Below, in pieces: positions 8,037-14,812 of a stretch of DNA of 33,761 nt; the stretch's first letter is position 1; the number at the start of each line of letters is the position of its first letter. Location of the stretch: NCBI GenBank assembly GCA_022508865.1, contig JAFLUK010000003.1:1-33761 (forward strand). The letters run 5' to 3'. This DNA comes from Oscillospiraceae bacterium. Its GTDB lineage: Bacteria; Bacillota; Clostridia; Oscillospirales; Acutalibacteraceae. Under the pieces are notes generated by a model. That model had not been told where the DNA came from, did no database searches, and saw only the letters and a list, made by a program, of their open reading frames with translations. Both the position numbers and the translations under genes were made by a program.

Positions 8037-8975
8037 TTAAAGCTCAATGCCTGCAAAGTAATCATCAAGCACCTGACAGCTTTTGTTCAGTTTGTTCATT
8101 TCCCTGCCTGTAAGGGAAAGTTCAATAAGACTTTTCACACCATTTTGGTTAATAATTGCAGGTGTGCCTACATAGGTATCTTTGTGACCATACTCGCCGT
8201 CAAGCTGGCAGGACACAGTAAGAACAGAGTTTTCATTTTGTAAAATAGCTCTGCAAATCTGAACAATAGCCATACCTATGCCGTAGTAGGTTGCTCCTTT
8301 TGCCTTTATAATTTTGTAGGCAGAATTTCTTACTTCCTCTTCAATTTTTTCAAGGTCAGGCATTTTGTATTGTTCCGGATTATCAAGGATAATGTTGTGA
8401 ACAGGCTTTGTGGAGAGGAGCGCCTGACTCCAAGGCACAAATTCAGAGTCGCCGTGTTCACCCATAACATAGGCATGTACACTACGTGGATTAATGTCAA
8501 AATATTCACCCATAAGGTACCGAAGCCTTGCAGAGTCAAGGGTTGTACCTGTGCCAAGCACTTTGTTCTTTGGAAATCCCGAAAGCTCCTTTGTTACCCT
8601 TGTCATAATATCAACAGGGTTTGTTGCTACAAGGAATATTCCGTCAAAACCACTTTCGCAAACAGGAGAAATAATACTTTTAAACACACCTGTGTTTCTG
8701 TTGAGAAGCTCAAGTCGTGTTTCTCCCTCTTTTTGGGCAACGCCTGCGCAAATTACAACAATGTCTGCATCACTGCAATCGGTGTATTCACCTGAATAAA
8801 TCTTCATTGAGGATTTGGAAAAGGCAAGTCCGTGATTTAAATCCATTGCTTCGCCAAAGGCTCTTTCCTTGTTAATATCAATAAGCACAAGCTCGTCACA
8901 TACATTCTGATTAAGGGCGGCATATGCAAAGCTCATACCTACCATACCCGTGCCTACAAGAACTATTTTTTTCAT
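8037..8975 (-). CDS. ldh: L-lactate dehydrogenase (NAD-dependent)
   Basis: 312 residues, standard length for the LDH/MDH family. It interconverts pyruvate and L-lactate with NADH, regenerating NAD+ during fermentation. The dinucleotide-binding GTGMVG is at residues 8-13, the mobile-loop Arg at 87 in GETR, substrate-binding Asp147/Arg150 in LDSARLRYLMG, and the catalytic His174 in GEHGD. Gln81, just before the GETR loop, is the residue that distinguishes lactate from malate dehydrogenases (which carry Arg). An AGGAGC ribosome binding site supports the ATG. It is transcribed away from the CLC gene. An upstream minus-strand TGGTATAAT (9012-9004) is a good extended -10. Confidence 0.95.
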   Translation of the reverse strand: MKKIVLVGTGMVGMSFAYAALNQNVCDELVLIDINKERAFGEAMDLNHGLAFSKSSMKIYSGEYTDCSDADIVVICAGVAQKEGETRLELLNRNTGVFKSIISPVCESGFDGIFLVATNPVDIMTRVTKELSGFPKNKVLGTGTTLDSARLRYLMGEYFDINPRSVHAYVMGEHGDSEFVPWSQALLSTKPVHNIILDNPEQYKMPDLEKIEEEVRNSAYKIIKAKGATYYGIGMAIVQICRAILQNENSVLTVSCQLDGEYGHKDTYVGTPAIINQNGVKSLIELSLTGREMNKLNKSCQVLDDYFAGIEL

Positions 8976-9003
8976 AGAAAGTGCTCCTTATTAAATTAAT
9001 TGT

Positions 9004-9012
9004 ATTATACCA
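9004..9012 (-). promoter_or_regulatory. Extended -10 promoter of ldh
   Basis: Minus-strand TGGTATAAT (9012-9004), 28 bases before the start codon, is a TG-n-TATAAT extended -10; the -35 region (TTTTTA-like) is poor. An imperfect inverted repeat (CTTATGCAAT at 9036-9045 and CATTGATAAG at 9050-9059) lies further upstream. It does not match the Rex consensus. Confidence 0.45.
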
Positions 9013-9051
9013 CATATTTTTCAAATAAAAAGTTCTTATGCAATTTTTGCA

Positions 9052-9080
9052 TTGATAAGATTTTATAACAATGATATAAT
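9052..9080 (+). promoter_or_regulatory. Promoter of the CLC antiporter gene
   Basis: TTGATA (9052-9057), a 17-base spacer and TATAAT (9075-9080), near consensus, 37 bases before the ATG. The 5' leader is therefore only about 30 bases, too short for a riboswitch. Confidence 0.65.
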
Positions 9081-9117
9081 AAAGTGATGTTTAAAAAATA
9101 TCGTTGGAGATGTAGAA

Positions 9118-10386
9118 ATGAAAGAGATTTTGTGGATAACAAAAATAAAAATTAAACGAATATCTCTTTATGTAGTTGTGTTTATTAAGTGGCTTTTTAT
9201 TGCTTCGATCACAGGTGTGTTGGGCGGAGGAATAGGATTTGTGTTTAACAAGGGTATTTTGTATGCTACTGCACTTCATAGAGAACACCCTCATTTTTTG
9301 TTTTTAATGCCTCTTTTGGGACTTTTAATAGTGTTGATGTATGAAAAAGCAAACCTTTCAGGTGATGGGGGTACAAACCTTATTCTACACTCCATACGCC
9401 ATTTAAGAGGAGTTCCCATAATAATTGCGCCCCTTATATTTGTCAGCACTCTGCTTACTCACCTTGCAGGCGGCTCGGCAGGACGAGAGGGTGCAGCCTT
9501 GCAGCTTGGAGGAAGCATTGGTGCACAGGTGGGCAGACTTTTCAGATTGGACAGAAAGGATATGAACACAGCAGTAATGTGCGGTATGGGTGCGTTTTTC
9601 TCTGCACTTTTCGGCACACCGCTGACTGCGGCCTTTTTTGCCATGGAGGTTATAGCCGTTGGTGTTCTGTACTATTCCGCATTTGTACCATGCGTAGTAT
9701 CAAGCCTTAGCGCTTATGCCGTCAGCTATGTTTTAGGTGGTTTATCGACGAAATACAATCCTCCTGTTATTCCTCGTTTTGAGATTATATCTGTGGTGCA
9801 AACCGGTGTTCTGGCTATAATATGTGCATTTATCAGCATAATATTCTGTCTGATTATAAAATACAGCAGACAAGGATTTGAAAGACTACTCAAAAACCCA
9901 TACATCAGAGTTGTGGCAGGCTCACTGCTGTTTATTGGACTTGTTTTTGTGTTTGGCAGCAAATACACCGGACTGGGAACCTCTGTAATCAACAATGCAA
10001 TAAACAAAGGACAAGCTTCCTACTACGACTTTTTTCTGAAAATGGTATTTACCGCACTTACAATGGCAATTGGCTTTAAGGGAGGAGAAATTGTTCCCAC
10101 ACTGTTTATCGGTTCTACCTTTGGCTGTGCCTTTGGGGCACTTTTGGGTCTTGACCCAACCTTTGGAGCGACAATAGGTCTTGTAGCTGTGTTCTGTGGT
10201 GTTGTTAATTGCCCCATGGCTTCCGTAATGTTAAGTGTTGAGCTTTTTGGTGGAGAGGGCATTGCGTATTTTGTTGTTGCAGTGTGTATCAGTTATATGC
10301 TTTCGGGATATTACAGCATATACAGCAGCCAGCGTTTTGCGTACAGTAAGCTCCATGCAGAGTATGTAAATGTAAAGGCTAAATAA
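9118..10386 (+). CDS. CLC-family anion/proton antiporter, probably fluoride-type (CLC-F)
   Basis: 422 residues and about ten or more membrane segments, no C-terminal CBS domains. The gating Glu is in GREGA (Glu124 in residues 122-126) and the internal proton Glu is likely Glu177 in FFAMEV. 'GGEIVPTLFIG' (about 322-332) corresponds to the third pore motif. The usual first motif GSGIP of chloride-type CLCs is replaced by a sequence reading GTNLI (85-89). This resembles the GNNLI-type motif known for CLC-F fluoride/proton antiporters, which expel fluoride. I therefore favour a fluoride exporter over a chloride channel, though many databases would label it 'voltage-gated chloride channel'. A GGAG site precedes the ATG. 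The HAD gene follows by 74 bases and may be co-transcribed. Confidence 0.85.
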   Translation: MKEILWITKIKIKRISLYVVVFIKWLFIASITGVLGGGIGFVFNKGILYATALHREHPHFLFLMPLLGLLIVLMYEKANLSGDGGTNLILHSIRHLRGVPIIIAPLIFVSTLLTHLAGGSAGREGAALQLGGSIGAQVGRLFRLDRKDMNTAVMCGMGAFFSALFGTPLTAAFFAMEVIAVGVLYYSAFVPCVVSSLSAYAVSYVLGGLSTKYNPPVIPRFEIISVVQTGVLAIICAFISIIFCLIIKYSRQGFERLLKNPYIRVVAGSLLFIGLVFVFGSKYTGLGTSVINNAINKGQASYYDFFLKMVFTALTMAIGFKGGEIVPTLFIGSTFGCAFGALLGLDPTFGATIGLVAVFCGVVNCPMASVMLSVELFGGEGIAYFVVAVCISYMLSGYYSIYSSQRFAYSKLHAEYVNVKAK

Positions 10387-10460
10387 ATTTTTAGTAGACA
10401 TTTTGGAAAAGTTAGTATAGAATATATTTTACATAAAGAATGGAAAAGAGAGATATCATC

Positions 10461-11186
10461 ATGATAAAGAACATATTTTTTGATTTGGACGGAACGCTTC
10501 TTCCCCTTGATATGCAAAAATTTATGTCTTTGTACTTTAAATCAATTACAGAATCAGTGTGCCCTTATGTGCCCCTTGATCCACAGACGGTAGAAAAGGC
10601 AATTCTTGCAGGACTTGATGCCATGTATAAAAACAATGGGGAAATTACAAACAAAATGCGTTTTTGGAATACTGTTGCCACAGTAACCTACCCAAGAATA
10701 GTTGATTCTATTCCGATTTTTAACGGATATTACGAAAATGAATTTTTGTTAACAAAGGAAGCCACCGCCACTAATCCCCTCTCTGCAGAAATTGTAGAAA
10801 TTTTGAAGAAAAAGGGCTACAAGCTGGTTGTAGCTACAAATCCTTTCTTCCCCAAGATTGGAACAGTAAGGCGTGTAAAGTGGGCAGGAGTAAATGAGGA
10901 GGATTTTGAATATATTACCACATATGAAAATTCAAAATACAGCAAGCCCAATCCAAAATATTTTACAGAAACCTGTATATCCGCAAATTGCCGTCCTGAA
11001 GAAACTCTTATGGTGGGCAATGATGTTGAGGAAGATATGTCTGCAAAGAAGGTGGGTCTTGATACCTACCTTGTTACAGATTGCCTTGTAAACAGGAAGA
11101 ACGAGGATATTTCGGCATATAAGCATGGCACAATGAAGGATTTTTACCAATTTTGTCTTGCACTCCCCGATATTAAAAATAAATAA
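10461..11186 (+). CDS. HAD-superfamily hydrolase
   Basis: 241 residues from the ATG at 10461. An in-frame ATG at 10440 would add seven residues, but motif I then lies unusually far in and its ribosome site is weak. Motif I is FFDLDGTLL (Asp8 nucleophile, Asp10). Motif II is VVATNP, motif III a Lys in the SKPNPKYF region, and motif IV GNDVEEDM. All four catalytic motifs are intact, so it is an active phosphatase-type enzyme. The cap is helical and inserted between motifs I and II (about 20-110). The substrate cannot be predicted; sugar phosphates or nucleotides are common in this group. It follows the CLC gene in the same direction with no terminator between. Confidence 0.85.
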   Translation: MIKNIFFDLDGTLLPLDMQKFMSLYFKSITESVCPYVPLDPQTVEKAILAGLDAMYKNNGEITNKMRFWNTVATVTYPRIVDSIPIFNGYYENEFLLTKEATATNPLSAEIVEILKKKGYKLVVATNPFFPKIGTVRRVKWAGVNEEDFEYITTYENSKYSKPNPKYFTETCISANCRPEETLMVGNDVEEDMSAKKVGLDTYLVTDCLVNRKNEDISAYKHGTMKDFYQFCLALPDIKNK

Positions 11187-11203
11187 TAATAAATAAAAAG
11201 CAA

Positions 11204-11250
11204 AAAAGGAATGTTCATTTTACCTGAAATCAAAAACGAACATTCCTTTT
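11204..11250. terminator. Bidirectional terminator between the HAD gene and the small membrane protein
   Basis: Perfect 13-bp stem AAAAGGAATGTTC (11204-11216) / GAACATTCCTTTT (11238-11250), 21-base loop, with A-runs on the left and T-runs on the right. It can stop rightward transcription from the HAD gene and leftward transcription from the gene ending at 11255. Confidence 0.8.
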
Positions 11251-11254
11251 TATA

Positions 11255-11401
11255 CTATTTCTCATCAATAATGATTTTTACATTGCCTTGGGGAGTTCTG
11301 AATTTGTATTTTGTTTTGTAGACAGGTTTATTAATAAGCATTTTCAGAACAAACCCAAGAATATAACAGAGAAATGTAAACAGACAAAAATTAATAATCA
11401 T
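11255..11401 (-). CDS. Small single-pass membrane protein (48 aa), uncharacterised
   Basis: A short ORF whose start I place at the ATG at 11401, because AAAGGA lies about eight bases upstream; an ATG three codons earlier abuts that site too closely. Residues about 2-21 form one hydrophobic helix (IINFCLFTFLCYILGFVL). A basic tail follows with KPVYKTKYKFRTPQG and a strand-like 'NVKIIIDEK' end. The stop codon is four bases from the strong terminator at 11204-11250, as expected for a real gene end. It lies 110 bases downstream of the WYL regulator in the same direction, with no strong terminator between, so it may be the last gene of that operon. No family is recognised. Confidence 0.6.
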   Translation of the reverse strand: MIINFCLFTFLCYILGFVLKMLINKPVYKTKYKFRTPQGNVKIIIDEK

Positions 11402-11511
11402 TTTGAACATCCTTTCGCTTTATTAAATTATTTTTCCTTACAATTTAATTCTAGCATTCAGGGTGTCCTGATTTTGGTACTTATCTTGCTGTTTTCTTCT
11501 GCCTTTCTTTT

Positions 11512-12525
11512 TTACTTTTTATGGCTGTACAGAGTTGCAACAGACTGTATTCTCTGGGTGTATTCATCAGCAACTTTTTTGGGGGCGACAATTTTAACCC
11601 CGTTTCCAAAGCCAAAGAGCCAACCGTAAAATTGAGGGCTGAGATTAACTGTTGCCGTTACAAAAAAGCTGTTGTCATCAGCCTTGGAAATATATACATC
11701 ACTGCCCAGCCTGTCCATTACAACTCCAATCAAATTGTTGCTGAACATCAGCTTGACAGTAACCTCCTCGCCGCCGAACATTCCGAAGACCCTTTTGGAA
11801 TAGGTTGCAAGGTTAAATTTTTTAAAGACGGTGTGACCATCGCGATTTTCGTTACTTATTTGGATTTTATCCATTTTGTCAACACGATAATGCTTTATCT
11901 TTTGGTCAACATCATCGTAGGCAATCAGGTAGTAGTTTTCGTCATCCCAAGTAAGCGCCCAAGGAGAAATTTTGTAGATTTCTCCGTCTTTGCGCTTTGT
12001 TTTGATTACCTTCTGATTACTGCCAAAGTTCAGTGACCACTGATAATATTCAAATGTGATTTTCTTTCCTGCATCAATGGCATTGTATATGGTATCTGTA
12101 TTGTAATAAATTTTTTCATTCATTGTCTTGATTCGGTTGCTGACAACCACCTGACGTTGCAGAAGTTTACCCTCGTATTGTGAGGCAAGGTTTTCAACCT
12201 TTTTTATCAGCTCAAGACTTTTTTTCTCTGTAATAAATTTGCTGCTTTGCACCGCATCTACCAACAGCTTCAGTTCGGGAAGTTCAAAATCTCTGCTCAA
12301 CAGTTTGTATGTAACAGTTTTGCTTTTGCATTTTATAATATCCATACCAAATTCCTGCAGAGTTTTAATGTCGCCGTAGATAGATTTTCTTTCGGCAGAT
12401 ATGTCGTGCTCATTAAGGTAGTTGATAATCTCATTTATTGTAACACCGTGGTTTTCGTCGGTGAACTCATAAAAGAATTTTTGAAGGTACAGCAGTTTTT
12501 GCTGTTGGGTAATGTTTTTAGCCAT
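11512..12525 (-). CDS. WYL-domain transcriptional regulator (YafY/DeoR-like HTH)
   Basis: 337 residues. Residues about 8-65 form a winged helix-turn-helix ('VTINEIINYLNEHDISAERKSIYGDIKTLQEFG', read in parts) of the type paired with WYL domains. A helical linker follows. The WYL domain lies at about 150-230, with 'ISPWALTWDDENYYLIAYD' and 'HYRVDKMDKI', and the C-terminal WCX-like extension contains 'FYGWLFGFGNGVKIVAPKKV'. WYL domains bind ligands such as nucleotides or single-stranded DNA and control the attached HTH. An AGGAGA site precedes the ATG. It follows the AEC permease gene by 15 bases and so belongs to the operon headed by the Nif11-like peptide, which it may regulate. Confidence 0.87.
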   Translation of the reverse strand: MAKNITQQQKLLYLQKFFYEFTDENHGVTINEIINYLNEHDISAERKSIYGDIKTLQEFGMDIIKCKSKTVTYKLLSRDFELPELKLLVDAVQSSKFITEKKSLELIKKVENLASQYEGKLLQRQVVVSNRIKTMNEKIYYNTDTIYNAIDAGKKITFEYYQWSLNFGSNQKVIKTKRKDGEIYKISPWALTWDDENYYLIAYDDVDQKIKHYRVDKMDKIQISNENRDGHTVFKKFNLATYSKRVFGMFGGEEVTVKLMFSNNLIGVVMDRLGSDVYISKADDNSFFVTATVNLSPQFYGWLFGFGNGVKIVAPKKVADEYTQRIQSVATLYSHKK

Positions 12526-12540
12526 TTTTTTCTCCTGTAT

Positions 12541-13470
12541 TTATGCAAAGTTTTGAGCTAATGCCACAACCAAAGGCATTGTAATTATGGAAAGAAGTGT
12601 TGTGGCAGACACCAGTCCTACGGACAGGGAGGTGTCTCTGTCAAATTTTGTTGAGAACATTGTAGTGGTGGCTGCCGCCGGGGCAGAGGTTGCAATAATT
12701 ATAGCTACGAGCATACTACCTCTTATACCGCAGAGATACAAAACAAGCAGGGACACAAGAGGTATTGCAACAAGTCTGAAGAACATAGAAAGATAAGCAA
12801 ATTTGTCTGTGAATGCTTTTTTCAGCTTTGCATTTGCAAGATGACAGCCGATAATAACCATTGGAACAGGAGTGTTGAGAGCGCCCATATAGTCCAAGGG
12901 TTTTGAAATAATTTCCGGCAGATGAATATTAAGTGCCCACAGCAGAATAGCCAGAGTAACTCCAATCAGTCCGGGATTTGTAATCATTTTCCTTACAGAT
13001 AAATCATTTTTGTTGCCGCTCATAGCTACCAGACCGTAGGTCCACACAAAAAGATTGAACATTGCAACGTAGATTGCTCCGTAGAATACACCATCGTTGC
13101 CAAGGATTGCCTGTTGCAAAGGAAGGCTCATAAATCCGCAGTTGGAAAAAATAGTTCCCACTCTGAGAACGGACCTTCTTTTCATATCCTTGTCACGAAA
13201 GGTAAAGATACAAAGAAAAATGCTTGCAAGATAAATGCAAAGTACAACCACAACCGTCAAAAGAAGGTTAAGGAGCATTTCTCTGTTGAATTTGCAGTGC
13301 TGGAAGGAATTGATGATAATGCAGGGTGTGGCAAAATACAGCACAAGATTGGTCATTCCTTTAACTGCACTATCTCCGATAAGCCTTGTTTTTTTGCAGA
13401 TAAGACCAATGGCTATAAGTATAAACAGTACTGCAACCTGTTGGGTAAGGGTTAAGAAATTAGTTAACAC
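12541..13470 (-). CDS. AEC-family transporter (second copy)
   Basis: 309 residues and about ten membrane segments. It has the AEC layout: 'FILIAIGLICKKTRLIGD' at the N-terminus, 'LVLYFATPCIIINSF', 'SNCGFMSLPLQQAILG' in the first half, and 'VPMVIIGCHLA' and 'TSAPAAATTTMFS' in the second. Exported substrate unknown. The start is GTG; its GGGGG site overlaps the last codons of the Nif11-like peptide gene, only three bases upstream, so the two are probably translationally coupled. It differs clearly from the AEC protein at 1442-2383 and is not a recent duplicate. Coupling to a peptide gene makes peptide-related transport a hypothesis, but AEC proteins are not known peptide exporters. Confidence 0.87.
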   Translation of the reverse strand: MLTNFLTLTQQVAVLFILIAIGLICKKTRLIGDSAVKGMTNLVLYFATPCIIINSFQHCKFNREMLLNLLLTVVVVLCIYLASIFLCIFTFRDKDMKRRSVLRVGTIFSNCGFMSLPLQQAILGNDGVFYGAIYVAMFNLFVWTYGLVAMSGNKNDLSVRKMITNPGLIGVTLAILLWALNIHLPEIISKPLDYMGALNTPVPMVIIGCHLANAKLKKAFTDKFAYLSMFFRLVAIPLVSLLVLYLCGIRGSMLVAIIIATSAPAAATTTMFSTKFDRDTSLSVGLVSATTLLSIITMPLVVALAQNFA

Positions 13471-13473
13471 AGA

Positions 13474-13746
13474 TTACACCCCCAGGGAAGCAAAAAACAT
13501 TTCGTATGCGTCGTCCCAACCGTCTATTGCCGAAACACCCCCGCCGTTAACAGAACGAAGCTTGCTGTCGTTCATATCCTGTCCAAAGGCGAACAGCTCC
13601 CCAAGATAGATTTCATACCCCAAACTTTGGCAGGTGTCGCAAAAGCACTTCATAGGGTCGCTGCTTTTTCTGGTATCAAGCAGTGTTTGTTTTAAGTTTT
13701 CATCGTGTCTGGCTTTCTCCAGCAGTAATCTTAATTTTTCCTCCAA
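13474..13746 (-). CDS. Nif11-leader-like small peptide with GGG motif, possible RiPP precursor
   Basis: 90 residues. Residues 1-67 match the pattern of Nif11-like leader peptides: an acidic/Leu-rich start 'EEKLRLLLEKARHDENLK', a central Cys-containing stretch with Cys34, Cys36 and Cys39, then 'SLGYEIYLGEL' and 'MNDSKLRSVNGGG'. The GGG (68-70) looks like the double-glycine site of such leaders. The 20-residue tail after it is acidic and aromatic (one Trp, one Tyr, two Phe, two Ser, no Cys or Thr). Nif11-type leaders normally guide modifying enzymes and C39 peptidase exporters; neither is nearby, so this may be an orphan precursor or have a non-RiPP role. The start is TTG with AGGAGA upstream. 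It heads an operon with an AEC permease and a WYL regulator. Confidence 0.7.
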   Translation of the reverse strand: MEEKLRLLLEKARHDENLKQTLLDTRKSSDPMKCFCDTCQSLGYEIYLGELFAFGQDMNDSKLRSVNGGGVSAIDGWDDAYEMFFASLGV

Positions 13747-13787
13747 TATTCTCGTCTCCTGTATTATAACACATTTTAAGTACCATA

Positions 13788-13806
13788 ATCGGTACTGATG
13801 ACCGAT
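13788..13806. promoter_or_regulatory. Inverted repeat downstream of the peptide-operon promoter (possible operator)
   Basis: ATCGGT (13788-13793) and ACCGAT (13801-13806) with a 7-base spacer. It lies directly after the minus-strand -10 box at 13813-13818, where a repressor would block initiation. The WYL regulator in the same operon is the obvious candidate ligand-controlled protein. Confidence 0.4.
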
Positions 13807-13812
13807 ATTAAT

Positions 13813-13840
13813 ATTATACTACAATATGCATATAATTCAA
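13813..13840 (-). promoter_or_regulatory. Candidate promoter of the Nif11-like peptide operon
   Basis: Minus-strand TTGAAT (13840-13835), 16-base spacer, TATAAT (13818-13813), leaving a leader of about 60 bases. A second TATAAT (13768-13763) is too close to the start codon, since it would place initiation inside the ribosome binding site. Confidence 0.45.
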
Positions 13841-14039
13841 TTGTTTTAAAAACTTACTTTACAAAAAACGACAAAATTTTTGTAATAATTGCATAATATA
13901 TTTTAAAGTTATTGTATAAGGTGGATAATTTTTCGGTGAAATGCAAAGAAAACAGTCAATTTTTTTGTATATAATGTCACAACGATATGATTTACAAAAC
14001 AACAAATCTGTATAACCTTCCGAAATTTATTTGAAGAAA

Positions 14040-14068
14040 TTGACTTGAAGCAATAAAACTCTTATAAT
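14040..14068 (+). promoter_or_regulatory. Promoter of the DUF6465 gene
   Basis: TTGACT (14040-14045), 17-base spacer, TATAAT (14063-14068): near-consensus and probably strong, with a leader of about 70 bases. This suits an abundant DNA-binding-like protein. Confidence 0.7.
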
Positions 14069-14144
14069 TCATAGATGTAGGGCAAAAAATAATGTTGACC
14101 CTAAGGCAGATAACTGCCATATTTTCTGAAAGAAGGTTTTTTCA

Positions 14145-14588
14145 ATGGCAACAACAAAGAAAACTGCTGCTAAGGCAGAAACAAAGAAAACTACTGCTAA
14201 GGCAGAAGAAACAAAGGCAGCTGCTGCAACAACAAAGAAGGAAGCTGCAACAAAGACAGCAACTAAAAAGGCTGACACAAAGGCAGAGGTTAAGGCAGAA
14301 GAAAAGCCTGCAAAGAAGGCTGCTGCTAAAAAGACAACTACAAAGAAGACTGTAGCAAAGAAGACTACTGCAAAGACACCTTCAAAGAAGGCTGTTAAGG
14401 AACCAACAGTTAAGGTTTTTGTAGAATACAACGGTGTTCAGGTATCTCTTGAGGATGTTATCAACAATGTAAAGCTTGTAAACAACAAGGATGCCAAGGA
14501 ATATACAATTTACCTTAAGCCTGAAGAACAGAAGGCTTACTTCGTTGCTGATAACGAAGAAAAGGAAATGGATGTATTCTTCTGCTAA
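14145..14588 (+). CDS. Histone-H1-like Lys/Ala-rich protein with C-terminal DUF6465 domain
   Basis: 147 residues in two parts. Residues 1 to about 88 are low complexity: Lys, Ala and Thr in AAKKTT/TKKTVAK-type repeats, like the tails of histone H1 or bacterial Hc1/AlgP proteins. They suggest nucleic-acid binding. Residues about 89-147 form a compact acidic domain ('TVKVFVEYNGVQVSLEDVI' and 'EYTIYLKPEEQKAYFVAD') matching DUF6465 as I know it from Clostridia, ending in a terminal Cys. An AGAAGG site lies eight bases before the ATG, and a clear promoter and terminator frame it as a single gene. The role may be nucleoid organisation, but the function of DUF6465 is unknown. The repetitive DNA also produces long false ORFs in other frames. 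Confidence 0.85.
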   Translation: MATTKKTAAKAETKKTTAKAEETKAAAATTKKEAATKTATKKADTKAEVKAEEKPAKKAAAKKTTTKKTVAKKTTAKTPSKKAVKEPTVKVFVEYNGVQVSLEDVINNVKLVNNKDAKEYTIYLKPEEQKAYFVADNEEKEMDVFFC

Positions 14589-14607
14589 TTTTCACAGTAG
14601 CAAAACT

Positions 14608-14634
14608 GTCCGCTCAATTATGGGCGGACTTTTT
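14608..14634 (+). terminator. Terminator of the DUF6465 gene
   Basis: Stem GTCCGC (14608-14613) / GCGGAC (14624-14629), 10-base loop, followed by TTTTTATTTT. Confidence 0.8.
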
Positions 14635-14733
14635 ATTTTGCGGTATAAAGCTTTGAAAAAGTGAATATGGTTGTATTAACCGGAATTCTATGAAAAAAAT
14701 AAATAAAAAATCAGTTATTATGGTGAAAAATGC

Positions 14734-14762
14734 TTGATAAATATTGGAAAAAAGTTTATAAT
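14734..14762 (+). promoter_or_regulatory. Promoter of the Fe-S scaffold/GGGtGRT operon
   Basis: TTGATA (14734-14739), 17-base spacer, TATAAT (14757-14762), 50 bases before the ATG. Confidence 0.7.
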
Positions 14763-14771
14763 GACCTTGTA

Positions 14772-14784
14772 TGAGTTATACTCA
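14772..14784. promoter_or_regulatory. Palindrome at the transcription start of the Fe-S operon
   Basis: TGAGT-TAT-ACTCA, 5-bp arms around a 3-base centre, starting ten bases after the -10 box. It could be a repressor site, for example for an Rrf2-type Fe-S or redox regulator. That is a guess, because the arms are short. Confidence 0.3.
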
Positions 14785-14812
14785 AATAAAATGACGAAAG
14801 GAGTTAAGTACA

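Larger units (their letters stand above)
13747..14144. other. 398-base AT-rich divergent intergenic region
   Basis: It contains the leftward promoter and inverted repeat of the peptide operon and the rightward promoter of the DUF6465 gene. The middle (about 13845-14035) shows only a 24-codon ORF (about 13941-14015) with no proper ribosome site, which I do not call. No structured RNA family was recognised. Confidence 0.5.

Noticed and set aside
9036..9059. Possible Rex operator before ldh
   Set aside because: The imperfect repeat does not resemble TTGTGA-N6-TCACAA.
8976..9117. Possible fluoride riboswitch before the CLC gene
   Set aside because: The promoter leaves a leader of about 30 bases, and no crcB-like pseudoknot elements were seen.
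13941..14015. 24-codon ORF in the region between the peptide operon and the DUF6465 gene
   Set aside because: The only purine-rich stretch is too close to its ATG, and the amino acid sequence has no recognisable pattern.
14069..14431. Long ORFs on both strands overlapping the Lys/Ala-rich gene
   Set aside because: They are frame shadows of the low-complexity DNA of the DUF6465 gene; they have no ribosome sites or promoters of their own.
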